Assembly: GCF_002149015.1 (NCBI RefSeq)
Contig: NZ_NGFO01000016.1
Location: 1-64,000 of the forward strand
Length of the DNA: 64,000 bases
From: Gordonia lacunae
GTDB taxonomy: Bacteria > Actinomycetota > Actinomycetes > Mycobacteriales > Mycobacteriaceae
Direction: 5' to 3'
This document shows, one piece after another, positions 17,016 to 25,682 of this stretch. Under the pieces are notes generated by a model that saw nothing but the letters and a program-made list of their open reading frames with translations, was not told where the DNA came from and did no database searches. The number at the start of each line of letters is the position of its first letter. The first letter of the stretch is position 1. Both the position numbers and the translations under genes were made by a program.

Positions 17016-17327
17016 ATGGTCGAAGCAGTGCAGCGGTTACTCGACGCCGTCAACAACGGCGACACGGACGCCTTTCTGGCAGCGTTCAGCGTGACCGGTC
17101 GTGTCGATGACTGGGGCCGGCTGTTCACCGGTCGTGAGGAGATCAGGCGCTGGAGTGATGCCGAACTCATCGGCAAGCATGCCACCCTGGCTCCCCTCGC
17201 GGCGCTCCGTGACGCCGAAGTGGTCACCATGACCGCCACGGTGGGCGGTCACGGCTTCAACGGCCCTTCGACATTCACATTCACCATCGACGGTGACGAG
17301 GTGACCCAGATGACCATCCGCGAATAG
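17016..17327 (+). CDS. NTF2/SnoaL-like fold protein
   Basis: A 103-residue protein with an excellent GAGAGGAGG ribosome site. It has the short alpha+beta pattern of the NTF2-like superfamily: VQRLLDAVNNGDTDAFLAAF (first helices), RVDDWGRLFTGREEIRRWSD, and a closing strand FTFTIDGDEVTQMTIRE. Such proteins are small isomerases, cyclases or binding partners. It follows the SDR gene closely and is probably in the same transcript, so it may act on the same substrate. Confidence 0.75.
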   Translation: MVEAVQRLLDAVNNGDTDAFLAAFSVTGRVDDWGRLFTGREEIRRWSDAELIGKHATLAPLAALRDAEVVTMTATVGGHGFNGPSTFTFTIDGDEVTQMTIRE

Positions 17328-17362
17328 CCGTGTACCGGTGAATGGCCGCGCGAGGTCCGGGG

Positions 17363-17878
17363 TCAGGGGGCGGTGTATTCGGCGGTGCAGTCGTCGTAGG
17401 ACGTTGCGGTGCTGCCTCGCGTATTCGACACGCTGGCGACCACGGTGACGCGCCCCTTGCCGACGTTCTGGGCGGGGAGCGTGATCGTGGTCGTGCCTGC
17501 CTCGACCTGCGCCTCGGTGCGGGAGTCGTAACCGCCGCCGCTGAGCCCGGTGTCGAGATTGCTCCACGTCACTGCGGCGGCCTGGGTGTACGGCGAAGTC
17601 GCCACGGACTCGGTGCGGAAGACGAACGTCGTTTTCCCCTCGCCCGCGGACGAGACGCTCACCTGCGCCGATTCGGTTCGCTCGGTGCCGCCCGGTTGGT
17701 AGAAGGTGAAGGTACACAGCTCGGATTGCGTGGCCGGAGACAGTGACCCGAGGTCAAGATCGGGCAGGGTCGGCACCGCGCGTGGTGCGGCCTCGGCCAG
17801 CGCGGGAAGGCCTCCGATGGCCAGCACAGCGGCTGCTGTGGCGGCGATCCTTGCTCCGGTTTTCGCGAGTTGCATCAT
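17363..17878 (-). CDS. Secreted protein of unknown function
   Basis: A 171-residue protein. MMQLAKTGARIAATAAAVLA is a signal peptide, with likely cleavage after ALAEA. The mature protein is rich in beta-strand residues (TFVFRTESVA, TTTITLPAQNV, GRVTVVASVSNT) with two cysteines (ELCTFTF and YDDCTAEY) positioned to form a disulfide across the domain. No family recognised. GGAGAGG lies close upstream of the tandem ATGs. Convergent with the NTF2-like gene. Confidence 0.65.
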   Translation of the reverse strand: MMQLAKTGARIAATAAAVLAIGGLPALAEAAPRAVPTLPDLDLGSLSPATQSELCTFTFYQPGGTERTESAQVSVSSAGEGKTTFVFRTESVATSPYTQAAAVTWSNLDTGLSGGGYDSRTEAQVEAGTTTITLPAQNVGKGRVTVVASVSNTRGSTATSYDDCTAEYTAP

Positions 17879-18056
17879 CGATCCTCTCCGTTCTTTTCCT
17901 TATCCATGCGTGTGTTCACTCAAGCACAGAACTCCCGGCTGATCAGTGTGGCGAACAAGGCGGTTCTTCGCTCGAGTGCGGAATCGAGGCGAGCGGGTAA
18001 GGCTGGGCTCAGGTCGCGAGGATTGATTGCGGCCCCTATGACCCAGATCGGCGGGG

Positions 18057-18446
18057 TCAGGGCCCCGACCACGGTGCCAGCGAGGCGCTCGAGGACGTCA
18101 GGAGCGTGACCAACACGATCGCTGCGAGGACCGTTCCCACCGACATCACGACCGTCATCGCACCGAGGACGGCCGTGACGACCCGCGTCTCCCGCTTCTG
18201 TGGTGCCTCAGTGGTCGAGGTGCGTACCGCCGCGCCGGCCGACAGTGCGAAAAGGGCTGTGTTCACACCGAAGAAGGCGATCGTCACGAGGTTGGCGAGC
18301 ACGGCGAAGCCGGCCGACACGGGATGGTCGTCGAATCGTGCGAGGACGACCACCCAGGCCGGACTGGCGATCACGACGGCCAGCGCGACCACCAGCACCA
18401 CGACGACTCTTCTCAGAGCGCGAACCAACTTGTCCGGCACGTCCAC
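18057..18446 (-). CDS. Small integral membrane protein
   Basis: A 129-residue protein with three predicted membrane spans: VVVVLVVALAVVIASPAWVV, then AVLANLVTIAFFGVNTALFA, then VLGAMTVVMSVGTVLAAIVL. A charged EAPQKRETR loop separates the last two. No motif suggests a transport or enzyme role. It lies between unrelated minus-strand genes and is of unknown function. Confidence 0.6.
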   Translation of the reverse strand: MDVPDKLVRALRRVVVVLVVALAVVIASPAWVVVLARFDDHPVSAGFAVLANLVTIAFFGVNTALFALSAGAAVRTSTTEAPQKRETRVVTAVLGAMTVVMSVGTVLAAIVLVTLLTSSSASLAPWSGP

Positions 18447-18682
18447 CGTCCGCTGTCACGTGGGGGCGATCGTCTACCGGTTCACGGGTCCGTTGTCACA
18501 TCGAGGGATCGCAGTGCGTGGCCTCCCGCGGTGCGTGCGGCAGGGGGCCGACCACTTCGATCGGGTCATCGGGGTGACCGACCGGATCGAGGAGGCCTCG
18601 TCGAGCTTCCGCGCCGAGTGTACGCGTCGCGCACAACGCAATTGACAACGCCGACACTCAGATTCGTTGTGAGCCTCGGTGT

Positions 18683-19306
18683 TCAGTGCATGGTTGCCGC
18701 GATGCTGGTGAGCAACCAGCTCCGTAGGCGCGCCGCGGTCCAGTTCCGCTCGACGGTGAAATAGCGGTAGGTGACGGGGCTGGTGAGATAGCTCAGGATG
18801 TCGGCGAACTCGTCGATCCGGGTGTCGGCGATGAGGCCGCGGTGGACGAACCAATGGCATCCGGTGTGCACGTCGTCGAGTCGCCGGAGCTCGGATCGTT
18901 CGAGCTGTTCGCCGATGGCAGGGTCGGTGTCGGCCGCCAGCGTCGCCGCGTGCCACAGGTCCGCGATCCGACTGTTCGCCGCGATGATGTGGTCGACGTA
19001 CCGGCCGATGGCGCGGTCGGTGTCGGAGTCGTTCATGATGGCGACGAACTCTGGGCGCTCGAGCAGCGACACGAACTTCTCGTCACCCGTGAACCCGCGC
19101 TCGAGAACAGCCATCATGAGCGACGCCTTCGACCCCGCTTGGTGCACAGTGCCCACAGCGACGCCGGCGTGCTGGGCGATCTGCTGCACTGTGGTTCGCG
19201 AGTACCCGTGCTCGACGAACAACGCCTGCGCCGCGTCGAGGATGCGCGTGCGCGTCTGCGCCGCGCTGATCGCGCGCTTACGCGGTGTGTAGGGGCGCTT
19301 GGTCAC
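18683..19306 (-). CDS. TetR-family transcriptional regulator
   Basis: A 207-residue protein from a GTG at 19306 (GGAGG upstream). The N-terminal DNA-binding region is TRTRILDAAQALFVEHGYSR then TTVQQIAQHAGVAVGTVHQA, a typical TetR helix-turn-helix. The remaining helices form the ligand-binding and dimer domain, with no identifiable ligand class. Divergent from the glycosyltransferase gene cluster starting at 19496, which is its likely target. Confidence 0.9.
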   Translation of the reverse strand: MTKRPYTPRKRAISAAQTRTRILDAAQALFVEHGYSRTTVQQIAQHAGVAVGTVHQAGSKASLMMAVLERGFTGDEKFVSLLERPEFVAIMNDSDTDRAIGRYVDHIIAANSRIADLWHAATLAADTDPAIGEQLERSELRRLDDVHTGCHWFVHRGLIADTRIDEFADILSYLTSPVTYRYFTVERNWTAARLRSWLLTSIAATMH

Positions 19307-19495
19307 GCCGGCCTCCGCTCGGATCGGACTCCAACAGCATCGATAATAGCGTCGACGACGAACTGGTTGTAGACCCAGATCCTCCGTCGCGGGAACCGAA
19401 CCGGTCTCGAACTGCAAAGATGAGACCGATCGGTGGAAGACGCGCGGCTTCCCCCTGAATTCGATAGAGTCGGGGTCTACCGAATTGGAGGCGCG

Positions 19496-20797
19496 ATGGC
19501 GACCGTTCTGCTGTGTGCCACGCCGCTGGCCGGGCACGTCGGACCGCTCACCAGCGTCGGACGTGTGCTGGCCGAACGGGGCCATGAGGTGATCATGGTG
19601 ACCGGCTCACGGTTTGCCGACCGGGTTGCCGACGCCGGGCTTGCCCTCCTTCCTCTGGGCGGCGCTGCTGATCTCGACGAACGGGATCCCGACAGTTTCA
19701 CCCCGGACCGGCACCGGTACCGCGGACTGGCGCTGTCGCGCTACCAGGTGGAGCGGACGTTCATCACGCCGCTGCCGGAGCAGGCGGCCGCTGTGGAATC
19801 GGTTGTCGGCAGTCGCGCGGTCGACGCGATCCTGTGTGACGGCACCTTCGCCGGCATCATCCCCCTGCTGTCCCGGCCTCCCGGTCGGCGTCCACCTGTC
19901 ATCGGGATCGGCACCATGCCACTCGCGCAGACGAGCGTCGACGTCGCGCCGTTCAACAGCGGCCTGCCCCCGATGGCCGGTCGGCTGGGACGGGTGCGTA
20001 ACCGCTTGGCCCACACCGCGGTGCGGCGTGTGCTGTTCGCATCCACGCAGAGGTCCGCGCGACGTCTGGTTCGACGCGCCGGGGGCACCCTCGACCACTT
20101 CGTCCTCGACATCTCCCGGGCGTTCGACCGGTTCGTTCAGTTGGGGCCGTCCGAATTCGAGTATCCGCGGTCGGATCTCGACCCGAACACGGTCTTCGCG
20201 GGTCCGGTGTTCGCGGGGGGCGGTGATGTGGCTGCACCGTCGTGGTGGCCGGAGATGCTCGCCGACGGCCGCCCGGTCGTCCACGTCACCCAGGGCACGC
20301 TCGACAACGACGATTTCTCGCAACTGGTCGAACCCGCGGTGGCCGGGCTGGCGGAGCACGATGTCCAGGTCGTCGTCACGACCGGAGGTGCCGACCCGGA
20401 ACCGGTTCCGCACGCGGCGAATTCGCGGGTCGCGCGGTATCTCGACTACGACGAACTGTTGCCGCGGACGTCGGTCCTGATCACCAACGGAGGCTACGGT
20501 GGAGTGCTCCAGGCGTTGCGGGCCGGAGTGCCGGTGATCGTCGCACCGGGCGGAGAGGACAAGCCCGAAGTCGCCGCGAGGGTCGCACACTTCGGGGTCG
20601 GGATCGATCTGCGGACCCGACGCCCGACTCCCGAGACCGTCTCCGACGCGGTGCTACGCGTTCTCGCCGACGACGCTGTGACCGACCGGTGCCGGCGGAT
20701 GGCGCGCGCGATGGCCGAGTACGACACGGTCGCGACCCTGCTCGGCGAGCTCGATCGCGTGATCCGCAGCTGTGACCGAAGCCGCTCGGAGAGTTGA
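19496..20797 (+). CDS. UGT/MGT-like glycosyltransferase (GT1 type)
   Basis: A 433-residue GT-B glycosyltransferase. The N-terminal acceptor domain starts VLLCATPLAGHVGPLTSVGR with the typical GHV and a following VLAERGHEVIMVTG. The C-terminal donor domain has VVHVTQGTLDN, RYLDYDELLPRTSVLITNGG and the signature GGVLQALRAGVPVIVAPGGEDKPEVAARV. These enzymes transfer a sugar from a nucleotide sugar to a small hydrophobic molecule. GGAGG precedes the ATG. It is divergent from a TetR regulator and followed by a SnoaL-like gene and a secreted esterase, so the three may act on one metabolite or envelope lipid. Confidence 0.9.
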   Translation: MATVLLCATPLAGHVGPLTSVGRVLAERGHEVIMVTGSRFADRVADAGLALLPLGGAADLDERDPDSFTPDRHRYRGLALSRYQVERTFITPLPEQAAAVESVVGSRAVDAILCDGTFAGIIPLLSRPPGRRPPVIGIGTMPLAQTSVDVAPFNSGLPPMAGRLGRVRNRLAHTAVRRVLFASTQRSARRLVRRAGGTLDHFVLDISRAFDRFVQLGPSEFEYPRSDLDPNTVFAGPVFAGGGDVAAPSWWPEMLADGRPVVHVTQGTLDNDDFSQLVEPAVAGLAEHDVQVVVTTGGADPEPVPHAANSRVARYLDYDELLPRTSVLITNGGYGGVLQALRAGVPVIVAPGGEDKPEVAARVAHFGVGIDLRTRRPTPETVSDAVLRVLADDAVTDRCRRMARAMAEYDTVATLLGELDRVIRSCDRSRSES

Positions 20798-20891
20798 GAG
20801 TTCATCCCTCCAGGCATGGCCGAGCGCCGAGCCGCCCACCCCCCGATTGCATCGGGACGCCTACCGCAGACAACCCGAAGGAGAACCCGAC

Positions 20892-21302
20892 ATGACTGAT
20901 GCCCGAGCAGTGATCGACGCGCACATCGACGCGTTCAACAATCGCACCCCGGAGAAGGAACCCTGGGCGGCGGACGCCGAATTGGTCTCACCGGGAGGGG
21001 TGTTCACCGGTCGCGAGGGCGTCCTCGGTTTCCTCTCGGTCTTTCAGGGTGCATTCTCCGACGGTCGCCTCACCGTCGGCTCATCGGTGATCGACGCCGA
21101 CAACGCCTCGGTGGAGGGCACCTTCGACGGTGTGCACGACGGAGTGCTGCAGAGTCCGTCGGGTCCGATCGAACCCACCGGGCGCACGGTCTCGTTCCGG
21201 TGGAGCGCGACCTACCGTGTGGCGGGATCCCAGTTGCTCTCCGAGCACCTCTACTTCGACCAGCTCGACTTCCTCGGGCAGTTGGGCGTCCTCCCGGGAT
21301 GA
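20892..21302 (+). CDS. SnoaL-like / ester cyclase-fold protein
   Basis: A 136-residue protein with the NTF2-like layout: ARAVIDAHIDAFNNRTPEKE, FTGREGVLGFLSVFQGAF, and strands SVEGTFDGVHDG, TVSFRWSATYRV and LLSEHLYFDQLDFLGQLG. Members include polyketide cyclases and many uncharacterised small-molecule isomerases. Its TGA overlaps the ATG of the esterase gene, which implies coupled expression. Confidence 0.8.
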   Translation: MTDARAVIDAHIDAFNNRTPEKEPWAADAELVSPGGVFTGREGVLGFLSVFQGAFSDGRLTVGSSVIDADNASVEGTFDGVHDGVLQSPSGPIEPTGRTVSFRWSATYRVAGSQLLSEHLYFDQLDFLGQLGVLPG

Positions 21303-22300
21303 GTGGTGCGTGGCGCCTGGTCGTCCGGCTTCTGTCGACGACGATCGCCGCCGGGATGATCGTCGGGGTCGCGCAGCCGGGGATCGCATCGTCGGCGCCC
21401 ACGCGGGCGAGCCCGTCGATGGCATGGGTGGTGAGCAGTGCGGCGGTGGGGCACCAGCGCCATGACCTGTGGATCCGCTCGCCCGCGATGGGCCGGGATG
21501 TGCCGGTGACCGTCCTGCATCCGGCTCACGCCCGACCCCGCGGCACGCTGTACCTCCTCGACGGCGGCGGTCGCAAGACGGCGGTCAGTGACTGGATCGG
21601 CGACGCCCGCGCAGACCGGTACTTCGGCGACAAGGACGTCAACGTGGTCCTGCCCGGCGGTCAAGGCGCCTTCTACACGAACTGGCAGAACGTCGACGCG
21701 ACCTTCGGCCGTCCGCAGTGGGAGACCTTCCTGACCGTCGAACTCCCGCCGTTGATCGACGGTCGGTTCCACGGCAACGGCAAGAACGCGATCGCCGGGC
21801 TCTCGATGGGCGGGCAAGCCGCATTCACCCTCGCGACACGCCGACCCGGGCTCTACACGGGCGTCGGGTCGATCAGCGCATGTCCGTTCACCACCGGTGT
21901 GCTGCACGAATCCCAGATCCGCGCCGCGGTGATCCGAGACGGCGGGGACCCCACCAAGATGTGGGGACCGTGGGGGGCGCCGGGGTGGGCCGACCACGAC
22001 CCGGGCCGTCGGCTCCGGGCCCTCACGGGCAAGCGTGTGTTCCTCGCGTCCGGGACCGGCGTGCCCGGCCCTCTCGACCAGGAGACCAGGCTCGACCCGG
22101 GTCGCCACCGCGCGGAGAAGATCGCGTCGGGGGCGGTGCTCGAGAGCTCGGTGAACGCGTGCTCGACGGAGTTCGCGCGAGCGATGCGGGCGGACGGTCT
22201 GCGGCCCGTCACCCACTTCCGGGCGGTGGGAACCCATGCGTGGCCCTACTGGGCGCAGGACCTGACCGTGATGTACCCCGTGCTCGCGACGGGTCTCTGA
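21299..22300 (+). CDS. Secreted esterase of the antigen 85/mycolyltransferase type
   Basis: A 333-residue alpha/beta hydrolase with an N-terminal signal segment (VVRLLSTTIAAGMIVGVAQP). The mature part carries LYLLDGGG, GDKDVNVVLPGGQGAFYTNW, the nucleophile elbow GLSMGG and a late GTHAWPYWAQDL supplying the His. This is the layout of Ag85 and related mycolyltransferases/esterases of mycolic-acid bacteria, which move mycolyl groups onto trehalose or arabinogalactan outside the membrane. The start overlaps the preceding stop. Whether it is a true mycolyltransferase cannot be told from sequence alone. Confidence 0.85.
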   Translation: MSGAWRLVVRLLSTTIAAGMIVGVAQPGIASSAPTRASPSMAWVVSSAAVGHQRHDLWIRSPAMGRDVPVTVLHPAHARPRGTLYLLDGGGRKTAVSDWIGDARADRYFGDKDVNVVLPGGQGAFYTNWQNVDATFGRPQWETFLTVELPPLIDGRFHGNGKNAIAGLSMGGQAAFTLATRRPGLYTGVGSISACPFTTGVLHESQIRAAVIRDGGDPTKMWGPWGAPGWADHDPGRRLRALTGKRVFLASGTGVPGPLDQETRLDPGRHRAEKIASGAVLESSVNACSTEFARAMRADGLRPVTHFRAVGTHAWPYWAQDLTVMYPVLATGL

Positions 22301-22344
22301 TCGACCACGAGTGAGTTCCCGCCATTCCGGGTACACCGACCCCC

Positions 22345-22596
22345 ATGGCAGACAACGACCCCGCCCGGAAACCGTTCAACCCGCAGAACCCCGACCCGGC
22401 GAGTACACCGGGACTCGAGCCCGGGGGCGGCGTCGCACCTGGTGACACCCCGCCGGCCGAGTCGGCGGTCGGTGGCGAAGAGCATGAGCCGCCGCAGCGC
22501 AGGCGGACCGGCGGTGTGATCGTGATCGCCATCGCGGCGATCATCTTCCTGCTCGTGGCACTCGGCCTGGTCGGTCGCGCCGTGGGGTTGTTCTAG
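22345..22596 (+). CDS. DUF6480-like small membrane protein
   Basis: An 83-residue protein. The N-terminal half carries PDPASTPGLEPGGGVAPGDT followed by PPAES, matching the actinobacterial DUF6480 pattern. The C-terminal half is one membrane span (GGVIVIAIAAIIFLLVALGL). Function unknown; found as a single small gene in many actinobacteria. Confidence 0.75.
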   Translation: MADNDPARKPFNPQNPDPASTPGLEPGGGVAPGDTPPAESAVGGEEHEPPQRRRTGGVIVIAIAAIIFLLVALGLVGRAVGLF

Positions 22597-22615
22597 GCGC
22601 GCGGAGCCGCATCCC

Positions 22616-23071
22616 TCAGTGCGCCGCCCGGGCCACGACGCCACGGCGCCACCACATGGACAGCCCCACCTCGATGAGCCCGACCACGACCATCACGGGC
22701 TGTAGGAAGAAGAACACCTGGAGCAGTGCGAGCTGGAGGACGATCCAGGCGACCAGTGACCCGCCGGCGAGCAGGCCGCCGAGGATGCCCAGACGAGCGG
22801 GCACGGACAGCACGGCGATCAGCGCGGCTGCGATGACGTGCGGGACCGCGATCACGGCCATCAATGCGATTCCAGGGCCGGTCCACGTGGCGAACGGCGT
22901 GTGGTGCAACCACTCCCGTGACATCCCCCAGTGGTCGCCGATCAGGGCCAGCCCGCCGGCGACGGCCGCGAACGCCACGAACACCTCGACGACTGCGAGC
23001 GTCCAGGCGGCGACCGTCCGCCGGTGACCGAGTCGATGGTTGCCGGAGAGATCGTCAGCTGTCGCGGTCAT
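22616..23071 (-). CDS. Four-span membrane protein, unknown function
   Basis: A 151-residue protein with four hydrophobic helices (TLAVVEVFVAFAAVAGGLAL, GIALMAVIAVPHVIAAALIA, GGLLAGGSLVAWIVLQLALL, VFFFLQPVMVVVGLIEVGLS), a short cytosolic N-terminus and a basic C-terminus. The gene converges with the DUF6480-like gene. No transporter or enzyme motif is visible. Confidence 0.65.
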   Translation of the reverse strand: MTATADDLSGNHRLGHRRTVAAWTLAVVEVFVAFAAVAGGLALIGDHWGMSREWLHHTPFATWTGPGIALMAVIAVPHVIAAALIAVLSVPARLGILGGLLAGGSLVAWIVLQLALLQVFFFLQPVMVVVGLIEVGLSMWWRRGVVARAAH

Positions 23072-23149
23072 GCTCCCCAGTCTCTCGCACGTGGTGCCTC
23101 GTGTCCTGAGGCGAAGGGCACCAGTGGATCGTGTCCGGGCGCCGGGAAC

Positions 23150-23821
23150 TCAGGGTCGCACCCAACCGTCGTTCATCAACTCGACGAGGAGCTGGGCTTT
23201 GTTGCCGATCGGTCGTCCGGCTTCTTCGTAGCGTCGAGCGACTCGTCGATAGTGTTCGCGGACGGTGCTTTCCGCGATCTCGTGAGCGCGCGATGTCTGG
23301 CGCAGCGTGGCCCCGAGGGTGTAGGTCTGCAGGATCTCCAGTTCTCGGTCGGTGAGTCGTACCCGGTTCGTGAACGCGGGTGGGGATTGGGGCCCGGGTG
23401 GGCCCGCAACCGTTGCCAACGCGCGCTGCAGCGCTTCCTCGGCGCTCGGGGCACGGGGGGAGATCCGGATGTGATCGAATCCCGCGACCCCGTTGCCCAC
23501 GAAGATGATCCTGGTCGAGCGCAACGCCGGCACCCGGCGGACGAACCCGAGCATGGCGGCGGACCGGACCAGGATCGCTGCGGGGCTCCGCAGGGCGGCG
23601 AGCTGAGCGGGTTCGACGACGGCCGCGTCGTATCCGGCACTTTCGACGAGAGCGACCAGGGCGGCGTCGAAGATGTCGCCCTCGGCGACGACGGCCGTGA
23701 CGCGTGCCTCCGGACGCGACGTCGTGGTGGCGTCGGGGCGAGGGTTCTTCGACCCCCGCCTGATGGGCGCGCTCTCGGTGGGTGGGACCGATCGGCGGAC
23801 GCCGTTCAGGGGTAGGGACAC
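23150..23821 (-). CDS. LuxR-type transcriptional regulator
   Basis: A 223-residue protein from a GTG. The C-terminal 65 residues are a LuxR/NarL helix-turn-helix: RLTDRELEILQTYTLGATLR then QTSRAHEIAESTVREHYRRV. The N-terminal domain (VTAVVAEGDIFDAALVALVE, STRIIFVGNGV) resembles a receiver-like alpha/beta fold, but the usual phosphorylated Asp is not obvious, so it is an orphan or atypical response regulator. It is divergent from another receiver-like regulator at 24090 across about 270 bases of AT-richer DNA. Confidence 0.8.
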   Translation of the reverse strand: MSLPLNGVRRSVPPTESAPIRRGSKNPRPDATTTSRPEARVTAVVAEGDIFDAALVALVESAGYDAAVVEPAQLAALRSPAAILVRSAAMLGFVRRVPALRSTRIIFVGNGVAGFDHIRISPRAPSAEEALQRALATVAGPPGPQSPPAFTNRVRLTDRELEILQTYTLGATLRQTSRAHEIAESTVREHYRRVARRYEEAGRPIGNKAQLLVELMNDGWVRP

Positions 23822-24089
23822 GGGCCGGCTCTCCTTGTCGAGTTCGTCTCGAACCGTGGGAATCCGATGCCGATGCCGGCGGGGCTCCCTCGGACGATCG
23901 AGCTGGCTCGCGATCGGGCGTCGAAGACTTTCGTTTCTCGAACGTCTACTTCTTCAGCCTTACGAAGTTGAGACTGTTTGTCACCGGTATCTCGGACCGT
24001 ATCGGGCCAGAGCCAGGTAACTACACACCCGGGTAACGAATCGCGTGCGAAATCACGCACGATGACGAATCTTCGAGCAAGATCATGCT

Positions 24090-24827
24090 GTGCCGAACCA
24101 CCTGCGGGTACTGGTCGCTTCGCCGCTGGGACACGTGATCGCGGTCCCGCTGGCCAAGTCGCTCGATCAGGCCACGGTCACCGTTGCCGCCGGGCGGGAC
24201 GAGTTCGTCCACTGCGTCGCCGGCAACGTGCGATTCGATGTCGTGGTGGCGGATCTCGTGTGGAATCGGCCCGATGTGGAATGGACCTTCGACGGTCTCG
24301 ACATCATCGACGTCCTCGAGGAGCACGACCGGCACGCCCCGGTCGTCCTGGTGACCCAGGGCCTCGGCATGGAACAGGATCATCTCGACGAGGCGCGACT
24401 GCGCGACGAGGTGGTGGGCGTCATCGCCAGGTCCGACGGATTTGCCTCGCTGGTCGGCGTCGTGCGATCGGTGGCGCTCGGTCAGGGGCTGCCGGACAAG
24501 GCCTCCGACGGACCGCGTCCACCGCTCTACGAGCTGTTCACCGGGCGACGCGGCCACACCGCGGGTCGACTCGCCGGGGCGATCGCCGCGGGCAGCGCGT
24601 CGGACAACTCGTCACTCGCTCGGGTTGCCACGGTGTCGCCGAACACGGCCAACAAGGTGACGAGCCACTACCTCGGGCCGATCATCGTCGAACGCGGTGA
24701 GCACGAGGCATCGCTGCCGATGACGCAGGCGGCCGTCTACCGGTGGTGTGGCCTGCACGCGCCGTACCTGATCAGCTGGTGCCGACGCCACGGGCACTCC
24801 GACGTCCTCGGCTCGATGCCCACCTGA
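24090..24827 (+). CDS. Receiver-like regulator with C-terminal HTH-like region
   Basis: A 245-residue protein from a GTG. Residues 5-125 follow the alternating strand/helix order of a receiver domain: LRVLVASPLGHVIAVPLAKS, FDVVVADLVWN with a possible phospho-acceptor Asp, APVVLVTQGLG, DEVVGVIARSDGFASLVGVV. The C-terminal part (SSLARVATVSPNTANKVTSH) looks like a helix-turn-helix. No histidine kinase is adjacent. The divergent LuxR regulator at 23150 has a comparable two-domain layout, so the pair may cross-regulate. Confidence 0.65.
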   Translation: MPNHLRVLVASPLGHVIAVPLAKSLDQATVTVAAGRDEFVHCVAGNVRFDVVVADLVWNRPDVEWTFDGLDIIDVLEEHDRHAPVVLVTQGLGMEQDHLDEARLRDEVVGVIARSDGFASLVGVVRSVALGQGLPDKASDGPRPPLYELFTGRRGHTAGRLAGAIAAGSASDNSSLARVATVSPNTANKVTSHYLGPIIVERGEHEASLPMTQAAVYRWCGLHAPYLISWCRRHGHSDVLGSMPT

Positions 24828-25682
24828 TCAGCGCGCGTCGACGCCGACGGCTCGGCTCAGGTCCAGGCCGCTGCGGTCGCCGAACCACCGCAGGATCTCG
24901 ACACCCGCGAGGGCTCCCGTGTCCGCGGTGATCGTCAGTCCCGGCGACGACCATCCGAGCGACTCCAGCTCACCGTGCCGCGGGCGGATCGCGTGATCCG
25001 CGGCCAGCAACAGGTCGGTGTCGAGCCAGCCGTCACCGGCCGCGCAGAGCGCCGCCGACTCGTCGAGGGTCCCGTCGGCGACCAGCCGTCGCCGGACCTC
25101 GGCGATCGCCGCCGATTTGGTCACCGGCTGTGGGGTCGCGTAGATCTTCCGGCCCTGCTGGGACGCGGTCCAGCCACGCGCATCGCACCACTCCTGCCAG
25201 TGCCCGAGGAAGTGCGGAGGCTGGGCAGAGGGGTCGACGACCAGATAACAGAAGAGGTCGTCGGCGGTACGCAGCGCGGTCACCCAGGAGTCGTCGATGC
25301 GGTTTCGGAGCTCGCCCAGTACCTCATCCAGCGTGGCGCCGGCACGGGACGCCTCGCGATCGATGTGCGTTCGCCAGTCCGGGTCATCGGCCCCGTCGAC
25401 GAGGATCCGGCCACCGTTGCTGACCACGGCATAGCGGAACGGACTGCCCGGCAACGTGATCCGCGCGTACTGCGCCGGGGTCCGGGTGGTCGTCGGCACG
25501 ACGACGACCTCACGTGCCAGCCGGGACATGAGCTCGACGGCGGTCGGCGCCATGTACGACAGCGGCGCCTCACGGTAGATCTCGACGCACACCGGCTCCA
25601 GGGCCGCGAACTGCTCCTCACCCATCGCGGCGCGCGAGTAGATCATCGTCCGGTCGAGATCCGTGGCGATGAGGGCGGTCAC
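24828..25682 (-). CDS. HAD-superfamily phosphatase of the Ter cluster
   Basis: A 284-residue protein whose GTG start overlaps the preceding stop (GTGA). Motif I is IATDLDRTMIY with the nucleophilic Asp pair. SNGGRILVDG and later ALCAAGDGWLDTDLLLAADH provide the later HAD motifs, including the Mg-binding Asp residues. The cap region carries WCDARGWTASQQGRKIYATP. In actinobacteria such HAD enzymes sit in Ter-type operons with phosphoribosyltransferase and CitE-like genes, suggesting a nucleotide-like or nucleoside-derived product. Last gene of the five-gene minus-strand operon. Confidence 0.85.
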   Translation of the reverse strand: MTALIATDLDRTMIYSRAAMGEEQFAALEPVCVEIYREAPLSYMAPTAVELMSRLAREVVVVPTTTRTPAQYARITLPGSPFRYAVVSNGGRILVDGADDPDWRTHIDREASRAGATLDEVLGELRNRIDDSWVTALRTADDLFCYLVVDPSAQPPHFLGHWQEWCDARGWTASQQGRKIYATPQPVTKSAAIAEVRRRLVADGTLDESAALCAAGDGWLDTDLLLAADHAIRPRHGELESLGWSSPGLTITADTGALAGVEILRWFGDRSGLDLSRAVGVDAR